DNA of 11,132 bases from NCBI GenBank assembly GCA_018065205.1, contig JAGHTR010000121.1:1-11132 (forward strand). Direction: 5' to 3'. The stretch's first letter is position 1, and every line of letters starts with the position of its first letter. The position numbers and the translations under genes were made by a program. This document shows positions 1 to 4,418 of this stretch, one piece after another. This stretch comes from Candidatus Colicola caccequi (GTDB lineage Bacteria > Bacteroidota > Bacteroidia > Bacteroidales > Paludibacteraceae). Under the pieces are notes generated by a model that saw only the letters and a list, made by a program, of their open reading frames with translations, ran no database searches and was not told the origin of the DNA.

Positions 1-2
1 GT

Positions 3-107
3 TGTATTCCTTTGGAGGCCCTGCCCGGCTATAAAGAGGAACCCGGCAAGTGTATGGTTACCGGCAAACCTTCCGCCAAGCGCGTAGTCTTCGCCATCGC
101 ATACTAA
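3..107 (+). CDS. proS: Prolyl-tRNA synthetase, C-terminal end (partial)
   Basis: Only the last 34 codons are visible and the gene starts outside the window. They read C-I-P-L-E near the edge, then GKCMVTGKPSAKRVVFAIAY and a stop. This matches the C-terminal zinc-binding extension of the archaeal/eukaryal-like class of prolyl-tRNA synthetase, which is the form used by Bacteroidetes. Visible signs are two cysteines 16 residues apart, a G-K-P-S turn and a terminal tyrosine typical of this class. The enzyme charges tRNA-Pro with proline in the cytoplasm. The match rests on a short tail recalled from the family, so it is good but not certain. No terminator is seen between this stop and the next gene about 30 bp downstream. 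Confidence 0.8.
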   Translation, partial: CIPLEALPGYKEEPGKCMVTGKPSAKRVVFAIAY

Positions 108-137
108 GCATATACAAGTATCTTGTCACAAAATGTG

Positions 138-675
138 ATGACATCTATGAACGAACAAAACGAAATAGTACTTTATCAGCCCAATGAACTGACTAAGTTA
201 GAAGTTCGGGTGGCAGACGAGACGGTATGGCTAAGTCAGGCACAAATGGCAGAGTTGTTTGATACTGATAGGACATCTATCGTGCGTCATATTCACAATA
301 TTTATCATACTCAAGAACTGAGTGAATTAGCAACCTGTGTAAAAATTGCACAAGTTCGTACAGAGGGGAAACGACAAGTTTTACGCGAGATGCCATATTA
401 CAACTTAGATATGATTATATCTGTAGGGTATCGAGTGAATTGCTGCTACCATCTATACTCAAACGATTAGCAAGGCTATTCAGTTGGATATGGATAAGCA
501 TAACGCCCAGTATCGTCCTATTGAAGTCAAACAAACTAAAACTATTCATGATCGTTTTTTGATTATTGACGAAACGATTTATCATATAGGTGCATCCATT
601 AAGGATTTAGGTAAGAAACTCTTTGCTTTCTCTAAAATGGAGATGTCAAAGGAAGATATTGTGAAACATCTTTAA
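138..675 (+). pseudogene. Decayed RhuM/ORF6N-type protein with PLD-like C-terminus (internal deletion and frameshift)
   Basis: The first part (ATG at 138 or 147, to about 440) encodes a RhuM-type N-terminus with features such as LEVRVADETVWLSQAQMAELF, a helix-turn-helix-like segment and YYNLDMIISVGYRVN. It then runs into nine unrelated residues and a stop at 468-470. In another frame, open from the stop at 436-438, the sequence continues as AATIYTQTISKAIQLDMDKH and later HDRFLIIDETIYHIGAS, then KDLGKKLFAFSKM, stopping at 673-675. The latter has phospholipase-D motif spacing (H-x-R-x4-D-x6-G-x-S), with Arg in place of the usual Lys. In related Bacteroidetes proteins, as I recall them, these two ends belong to one polypeptide with roughly 100 or more residues between them. 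I infer that an internal deletion near 440-447 joined them out of frame. The family is linked to phage-like DNA-binding proteins; its role is unsettled. The product is most likely non-functional. Confidence 0.75.
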
Positions 676-742
676 GAAAATATACCAGTTTGGTCATTCT
701 GGTAAAAAATGGCAGACATAGCGATTTAATTGATAATCGCAC

Positions 743-768
743 AAAAAGCGTTTATTGACGCTTGTTTT
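743..768 (+). terminator. Putative intrinsic terminator after the rhuM remnant
   Basis: AAGCGT (746-751) pairs with ACGCTT (758-763) around a 6-nt loop. It is followed by GTTTT and preceded by an A-run that can extend the pairing, so it could work in both directions. It lies about 70 bp beyond the pseudogene stop and just before the next promoter candidate. The stem is short and the T-run is interrupted by a G. Confidence 0.45.
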
Positions 769-795
769 GGCAAATAGAAAATCTGGTAAATTTTG
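766..795 (+). promoter_or_regulatory. Candidate Bacteroidetes-type promoter for the membrane phosphotransferase gene
   Basis: TTTG at 766-769 is followed 17 nt later by TAAATTTTG (787-795). This resembles the Bacteroidetes -33/-7 pattern (TTTG ... TAnnTTTG) but has one extra base in the -7 box and a short spacer. A start near 800-803 would give a leader of about 205 nt that contains exactly the folded region described below. It is weaker than the promoter before greA. Confidence 0.35.
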
Positions 796-810
796 TACCC
801 AAAACGAGAT

Positions 811-1004
811 GACAATAAATGTCTATTGTTGGTGTGTATTACACATGTTTGTGTATTTATATACCGGCGTGGAGACATTATAGTCTATTCTTGTACAAGG
901 GTTTACCAGAGCCTCTATTTGGAGAATAGGCGAATAAGGTTCCACGCTTTTTTGTTGTAGTATCGTATGGATAGTTGGAACCGCTATCCATAAACAACAA
1001 AAAA
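811..1004 (+). promoter_or_regulatory. Candidate structured mRNA leader (cis-regulatory RNA)
   Basis: Pairing by eye gives a series of helices. ACAATA 812-817 pairs with TATTGT 824-829. A long hairpin 831-865 has 831-838 paired with 858-865 (including G-U pairs), then ACACA 841-845 with TGTGT 850-854 around a TGTT loop. GCGTGGA 867-873 pairs with TCCACGC 941-947 and encloses CTATTCT 885-891 paired with AGAATAG 923-929. T948-T953 follows directly after the closing helix. The last hairpin pairs 948-958 with 994-1004 and 966-974 with 984-992, ending 4 nt before the start codon. So the U-run could act as the tail of a terminator or pair with the A-rich tract before the start codon. This layout suggests an attenuator or riboswitch-like leader. 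I cannot assign it to a known RNA family, and no ligand is implied. Confidence 0.5.
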
Positions 1005-1008
1005 AACA

Positions 1009-2835
1009 ATGAGTTTGTCATCTATTCGTTCTTGGTTCGCCAAAGGCAATCGTGCCCAGTGGTGCGTGTTTGGATTATTTTGTATAGTACTATTTCTAAA
1101 AACAATGATATTCCATTTTTCTGTTGATTATGGAATATTAGTATCTTCATTATGGAAACATCCAACGGAATTCTTCCGTTTTTGGGGAGGGAAAATCGTC
1201 CCCGTTCTATTTTTGGGTAGTTTTATTTTTATCTCTAAAAGATTTTGGTGGACCTATGTAGCCAATTTAATTGTTGATTTGTGGTGCATAGCCAATCTGT
1301 TTTACTATAAAGCCAACACCTTATTCCTTTCTTATGAAACCATGAAGATGGCAGATAATATGAGTGGGTTCTGGGATTCCCTCTTATCGTACATGGGTTG
1401 GGATATTATTAGTTTTGTCTTAATTTCTATTGGATATGCCTTAATAGTTTTGTGTTTTATGCCACGTCAAGTACACAAACGCTCGTGTCTTATGTGGGGA
1501 GTTGCATTAGCATTATCCTTGTTAATTAGCATCTTGGACAATGTATTTTATGCCAAAGTCAGTTATTCTTGGGGGCATACAAATAGCGCAGTTGCAGAAG
1601 TTCATGATAAAATGCTTGCTGGTGAAAGATATAAATATTATTTCCCATTTGGGCATGTATATTATTTTGCTCGTGTGGAGACCTGTACTGATTATAATGC
1701 ATGGGCAGGATTTTATGTTAAAGAATTCTCAATACTAAGTTATTTCCCATCTTGTATTGTTTTCAATATTTTACAACCTGCAGGTGAACTTATTGAATTA
1801 TCATCCACTAATCTAAATTGCATTGAGCCTTTGATTAATCTCAAACAGACGTCCATTAGTAGCCCTAAAACGAATATCATTTTTATTTTGTTTGAAAGTC
1901 TTGAGTCATGGCCGTTGCAACCTGTTTGCGGTTATTCATATATGCCCTATTTGGAGAAACTAACACAAGAACCTAACATCTTGTATTGTGATAAACTTAA
2001 ATCACAAGTTAAACACGGCAATTCTATGGATGGACAAATGATTGATGCAACAGGAATGTTACCTATTGCTAATGGCGCGACATGTATATTATATGGTACA
2101 AATCGTTTTCCAAGTTATGCAGAGCGTTATAAACATAGTGCGATTTTTAATCCGGCTCCTGGAATGTGGAGACAATCAATCGTAACTAAGAACTATCAAT
2201 TCAGGCAACTTATAGAGCCAGCGAAAGGAACCAAATGGAATGGTGATGCAGGTTTGATAGATGCACTTACTCAATATATAGATACTGTAAATACACCCTT
2301 CTGTGCATTTGCAACTACGGTATCTTCACATGTCCCATTTGCGCATGGTGCATCTCACCCAAAACGAACAATAGAAGGAATGCCACTAATTATGTCTGCA
2401 TATCTGAATTGTTTGTCATATTGTGATTCTTGCATAGGCTCTCTTATTGACCACGTTAAATCAAGTGAAATTGCCAATAATACAACCATCGTTATTTCGG
2501 GTGATCATACAATATTTCGGTCAATTGATAAAGAGTTTGATATGTTTGCGTCACAAAATGGTATTTCTATGCAAACAACAAAAACATTCACGCCCCTCAT
2601 CATCTATTCTCCTTTGATTGATGGTAATATCCAAGTGACAGATACTTGCTATCAAATGGACATATATCCAACCATCATGCATTTAATAGGATGTGAGGAC
2701 TACTATTGGGAAGGATTTGGAGTAAACTTGTTGGATTCGGTTGCTCGGCATAATCGCCCCATTACAGAACAAGAAGCCTATCGTTTGTCTGATTTAATGA
2801 TACGGAGCAACTATTTCCGAACATATCTAAAATAA
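1009..2835 (+). CDS. LTA-synthase/sulfatase-fold membrane phosphotransferase
   Basis: The 608-residue protein has five predicted membrane segments (about residues 17-37, 60-77, 80-100, 130-151 and 159-177) and then a large extracytoplasmic alkaline-phosphatase/sulfatase-fold domain. Metal-site motifs are visible in order: NIIFILFESLESW with Glu296, HGNSMDGQ with Ser339 where the nucleophile is expected, SSHVPF with His441, and ISGDH with Asp499 and His500. This is the design of LtaS, OpgB/MdoB and related enzymes that move phosphoglycerol or phosphoethanolamine from phospholipid to an envelope glycan. In a Gram-negative Bacteroidales host the acceptor could be lipopolysaccharide, capsule or a periplasmic glycan; the sequence does not say which. 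It lacks a formylglycine signature at the nucleophile position, so it is not a classical sulfatase. The gene is visibly AT-richer than its neighbours, stands alone and is preceded by a folded leader, which suggests an acquired, separately regulated gene. Confidence 0.8.
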   Translation: MSLSSIRSWFAKGNRAQWCVFGLFCIVLFLKTMIFHFSVDYGILVSSLWKHPTEFFRFWGGKIVPVLFLGSFIFISKRFWWTYVANLIVDLWCIANLFYYKANTLFLSYETMKMADNMSGFWDSLLSYMGWDIISFVLISIGYALIVLCFMPRQVHKRSCLMWGVALALSLLISILDNVFYAKVSYSWGHTNSAVAEVHDKMLAGERYKYYFPFGHVYYFARVETCTDYNAWAGFYVKEFSILSYFPSCIVFNILQPAGELIELSSTNLNCIEPLINLKQTSISSPKTNIIFILFESLESWPLQPVCGYSYMPYLEKLTQEPNILYCDKLKSQVKHGNSMDGQMIDATGMLPIANGATCILYGTNRFPSYAERYKHSAIFNPAPGMWRQSIVTKNYQFRQLIEPAKGTKWNGDAGLIDALTQYIDTVNTPFCAFATTVSSHVPFAHGASHPKRTIEGMPLIMSAYLNCLSYCDSCIGSLIDHVKSSEIANNTTIVISGDHTIFRSIDKEFDMFASQNGISMQTTKTFTPLIIYSPLIDGNIQVTDTCYQMDIYPTIMHLIGCEDYYWEGFGVNLLDSVARHNRPITEQEAYRLSDLMIRSNYFRTYLK

Positions 2836-2841
2836 GCGAAT

Positions 2842-2859
2842 GGAACTTCCAAAGTTTCC
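2842..2859 (+). terminator. Possible 3'-end hairpin after the membrane phosphotransferase gene
   Basis: GGAACTT (2842-2848) pairs with AAGTT-CC (2852-2859, one T bulged) around a 3-nt loop, 6 bp after the stop codon. No T-run follows at once (TATTATTAAGATTTT comes next), so this may be an mRNA-end hairpin rather than a full intrinsic terminator. Confidence 0.3.
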
Positions 2860-3077
2860 TATTATTAAGATTTTAGTCAATGTTATAGGTGATTTGGGGG
2901 TCGAGGGTCGGTCGACAGTGTCTAAAAACTCACTAAACACTCATTAGACACTCAAAAAATGTACTATTATTAAGATTTTTTGGAAACGGTTTGGACAATT
3001 TTTAGCCTCGCATCCTTGCCTGACCCTTACCGGAAACATACTTCATCTCAAAATGTACGATTATTAAGAAGATTTTG
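2859..3077 (+). repeat. Three imperfect direct copies of a short AT-rich element
   Basis: CTATTATTAAGATTTT occurs at 2859-2874 and again, exactly, at 2964-2979. A third copy at 3058-3076 reads CGATTATTAAGAAGATTTT, with a 3-base insertion. Copies two and three share longer context: CTCAAAA, a few bases, then TGTAC before the core and GG after it. Spacings are 105 and about 94 bp. These may be remnants of a small repeat element or of local duplications. No transposase is nearby. Confidence 0.6.
2917..2952. repeat. 9-bp perfect inverted repeat
   Basis: AGTGTCTAA (2917-2925) and TTAGACACT (2944-2952) are perfect reverse complements separated by 18 bases that are themselves rich in CACT/AAC words. 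It could form a hairpin in RNA read from either strand. On the minus strand a T-run lies on the 5' side, so it is not a normal terminator. It lies between the first and second repeat copies. Confidence 0.5.
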
Positions 3078-3086
3078 GCCAAAATC
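3071..3086. repeat. Perfect 16-bp palindrome
   Basis: GATTTTGGCCAAAATC is identical to its own reverse complement with no spacer. It overlaps the end of the third repeat copy. A palindrome with no loop is more like a binding site for a dimeric DNA-binding protein than an RNA hairpin. It lies about 145 bp upstream of the -33 box of the greA-operon promoter, which is far for a repressor site. Confidence 0.6.
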
Positions 3087-3129
3087 CTTGCTCTCCGTGG
3101 GCTTTGTGTTAGGCTTAGTAGGTCAGTAC

Positions 3130-3150
3130 ATGCTACGGAGATGCTACGGA
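3130..3150. repeat. 11-bp tandem repeat
   Basis: ATGCTACGGAG at 3130-3140 is followed directly by ATGCTACGGA at 3141-3150, nearly two full copies. No function is apparent. Confidence 0.6.
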
Positions 3151-3228
3151 ACTTCAGACGCGCCCCAGATTGCGTTTGCATCAAAAAGTGCATTTTGGGC
3201 TGTTTTTTTGCATTTTTTTGTGGATTTA

Positions 3229-3260
3229 TTTGCACAATCCAAAAAAAAGTTGTACCTTTG
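3229..3260 (+). promoter_or_regulatory. Bacteroidetes-type promoter of the greA operon
   Basis: TTTG (3229-3232), a 20-nt spacer and TACCTTTG (3253-3260) match the TTTG-N19-21-TAnnTTTG pattern of the main Bacteroidetes sigma factor exactly. Transcription would begin near 3265-3267, giving a leader of a little over 100 nt before the small ORF at 3373. The spacer includes an A-run and the region upstream is T-rich. This is the best promoter in the window. Confidence 0.75.
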
Positions 3261-3307
3261 CAGTCGAAAACAAATAAATTTTCATAGTTAAGGTTTAGGT
3301 TTAATGG

Positions 3308-3335
3308 CATCAGGAGGCTGTGAAGTTTCCTGATG
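3308..3335 (+). promoter_or_regulatory. Leader hairpin in the greA-operon transcript
   Basis: CATCAGGA (3308-3315) pairs perfectly with TCCTGATG (3328-3335) around a 12-nt loop, and TTTTC follows. With AGGTT upstream and AACCT downstream it could sit inside a longer fold. The T-run is short, so it may be a weak attenuator or a stabilising 5' hairpin. A second T-run (TTTTTTT) lies at about 3359-3365 but has no obvious stem directly before it. Confidence 0.4.
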
Positions 3336-3372
3336 TTTTCAATAACCTCGGCTATGGCTTTTTTTCGTTTAT

Positions 3373-3504
3373 ATGAGTACAAAGGAAAATAACAGACTCC
3401 CACAAGTGGAGGAAAATGAGAGTAATCTGATGCCAAATTGGCAGGATGAGAACGAAGTTCGCCGTGCGTTCATCGCATCGGAAGTATTTAAACGTAAATA
3501 TTAA
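3373..3504 (+). CDS. Small ORF (43 aa) directly upstream of greA
   Basis: ATG at 3373 opens a 43-codon frame ending TAA at 3502-3504, 11 bp before the greA start and about 110 nt after the predicted transcription start. The product is very hydrophilic, with an acidic middle (QVEENESN), NWQDENE and a basic C-terminal tail RRAFIASEVFKRKY. It has no signal peptide or membrane segment. From memory, short Bacteroidetes hypothetical proteins often end in a similar [R/K]-x-A-[F/I]-x-x-[S/Y]-E-[I/V]-x-x-[R]-K-Y tail, which favours a real gene. I could not verify this and know no function. Position suggests it is the first gene of the greA operon and translated ahead of greA. The main alternative is a leader peptide that affects greA expression. 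Confidence 0.6.
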   Translation: MSTKENNRLPQVEENESNLMPNWQDENEVRRAFIASEVFKRKY

Positions 3505-3515
3505 ATTCATTATAT

Positions 3516-3986
3516 ATGGCAACAACGTATATGACTGCAGAAGGTCTGCAAAAATTAAAAGACGAATTACAGTTCCTGGAAGGAACGGAGCGCCCTCGCG
3601 TAATCGCAGCAATTGCTGAAGCACGTGACAAAGGTGACTTGAGCGAAAATGCAGAGTATGATGCGGCAAAAGAGGAACAAGGGCATCTGGAAAGTAAAAT
3701 CGCTTTGCTGAAAAGTAAAATAGTAGAGGCTCGCATCATTGATGAGAGTTCCATCAAAACGGATGAGGTGCAAATCTTAACCAAGGTGCGCGTCAAGAAC
3801 CGCAGCAATGGTCAAGAAAAAACCTACCAACTGGTTACTGAAGGTGAAGCCAATATCTTAGAAGGCAAAATAGCAGTGACGACGCCTATCGCCAAAGGAC
3901 TGCTGGGCAAGAAAGTAGGAGAGATCGCACAAGTGAAAGTGCCTGCCGGAGTGATTGAATTTGAGGTGTTAGAGATTAGTCTATAA
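3516..3986 (+). CDS. greA: Transcription elongation factor GreA
   Basis: At 156 residues it is close to the usual 158. The N-terminal antiparallel coiled coil (about residues 7-75) carries the tip motif GDLSENAEYDAAKEE with Asp41 and Glu44, the residues that hold the catalytic Mg2+ when GreA enters the RNA polymerase secondary channel. The C-terminal FKBP-like domain (about 80-156) ends with GLLGKKVGEIAQVKVPAG and FEVLEI. GreA stimulates cleavage of the 3' end of backtracked RNA and so rescues stalled polymerase. The ATG at 3516 gives the standard N-terminus MATTYMTAEGLQKLKDEL. It is followed 19 bp later by the HIT-family gene, a neighbour often found next to greA in Bacteroidales. No residue needed for function is missing. 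Confidence 0.97.
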   Translation: MATTYMTAEGLQKLKDELQFLEGTERPRVIAAIAEARDKGDLSENAEYDAAKEEQGHLESKIALLKSKIVEARIIDESSIKTDEVQILTKVRVKNRSNGQEKTYQLVTEGEANILEGKIAVTTPIAKGLLGKKVGEIAQVKVPAGVIEFEVLEISL

Positions 3987-4005
3987 TCGTTAATCATTGC
4001 GCATC

Positions 4006-4413
4006 ATGACGTTATTTACTCGAATCATCAATGGCGAAATCCCCAGTTATAAAGTGGCTGAGGATGATAACTACTATGCCTTCTTGGATATCAATCCTCT
4101 CAAGAAAGGTCATACATTGGTAGTGCCTAAACTGCCCGAACCGGAGGCTGATTATATCTTCGATTTGGACGATAAGACCTTAGCCGGACTCATGCTGTTC
4201 TGCAAGAAAGTGGCTGCCGGCATCAAGAAAGCCACTAACTGCAAACGGGTAGGCATAGCCGTCTTAGGAATGGAAGTTAACCACGTGCACGTGCATCTCG
4301 TGCCTCTGGATAAGGAGAAAGATATGGTGTTTACCAATCCTAAACTGTCGCTGGATAGCGAAGAAATGTGTACTATTGCTAATTCGATTGCTGAAGCAAT
4401 TGAGAACGATTAA
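4006..4413 (+). CDS. HIT-family nucleotide hydrolase
   Basis: The 135-residue protein begins MTLFTRIINGEIPSYKVAED, the classical opening of bacterial HIT/HINT proteins. It carries the histidine triad NHVHVHLVPL with His93, His95 and His97 near the C-terminal end, where the central histidine is the expected nucleophile attacking the alpha phosphate of AMP-linked substrates. GHTLVVPK and YYAFLDINPL form the expected nucleotide-binding sheet. Such enzymes hydrolyse purine nucleoside phosphoramidates or dinucleoside polyphosphates in the cytoplasm; the exact substrate cannot be told. I chose ATG at 4006 over the in-frame TTG at 3997 because it fits the family N-terminus. It sits 19 bp after greA and 5 bp before aspA, so all three are very likely co-transcribed. 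Confidence 0.92.
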   Translation: MTLFTRIINGEIPSYKVAEDDNYYAFLDINPLKKGHTLVVPKLPEPEADYIFDLDDKTLAGLMLFCKKVAAGIKKATNCKRVGIAVLGMEVNHVHVHLVPLDKEKDMVFTNPKLSLDSEEMCTIANSIAEAIEND

Positions 4414-4418
4414 CCATT

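Larger units (their letters stand above)
676..1008. other. Non-coding stretch between the rhuM remnant and the membrane phosphotransferase gene
   Basis: No convincing gene lies here. It contains a 6-bp hairpin right after the pseudogene stop (683-688 with 699-704), another at 721-726 with 735-740, a terminator-like hairpin at 743-768, a weak promoter candidate at 766-795 and a densely folded leader from about 811 to 1004. The one short ORF with a plausible start is the 24-codon frame at 809-883, which ends inside the folded region. Confidence 0.7.
2836..3372. other. Repeat-rich non-coding stretch upstream of the greA operon
   Basis: No believable gene is present. From left to right it holds a small hairpin just after the upstream gene (2842-2859), three imperfect copies of a TATTATTAAGA-TTTT element, a 9-bp inverted repeat (2917-2925 with 2944-2952), a perfect 16-bp palindrome at 3071-3086, an 11-bp tandem repeat at 3130-3150, T-rich tracts, the greA-operon promoter (3229-3260) and a leader with a hairpin (3308-3335). 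Open frames crossing this stretch also run over the promoter and resemble no protein I know. Confidence 0.7.

Noticed and set aside
890..899. CTTGTACAAG palindrome as an operator site
   Set aside because: It lies inside the candidate folded leader, where it is more simply part of the RNA structure, and is too short to call on its own.
2353..2367. S-H-P-K-R in the membrane phosphotransferase, which fits the S-x-P-x-R formylglycine signature of true sulfatases
   Set aside because: It lies at residues 449-453, after the HVPF motif and far from the nucleophile position, so it is a chance match. The enzyme is better read as an LtaS-type phosphotransferase.
2859..3076. CRISPR array
   Set aside because: Only three imperfect short copies with unequal spacing of about 94-105 bp, and no cas genes nearby.
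2980..3291. A 103-codon plus-strand open frame in the repeat-rich spacer
   Set aside because: It begins at a TTG inside the repeat region, runs straight through the best promoter, and its product has no recognisable domain.
3333..3392. A 19-codon frame starting at the end of the leader hairpin
   Set aside because: It overlaps the better-supported 43-codon ORF in another frame and shows no protein-like pattern.
3002..3436. A 144-codon minus-strand open frame opposite the greA leader
   Set aside because: It overlaps the promoter, the hairpin and the small ORF on the other strand, and its composition looks like chance translation of AT-rich DNA.
3997..4005. An upstream TTG start for the HIT-family gene
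   Set aside because: The ATG at 4006 gives the family's usual N-terminus; the extra three residues add nothing recognisable.
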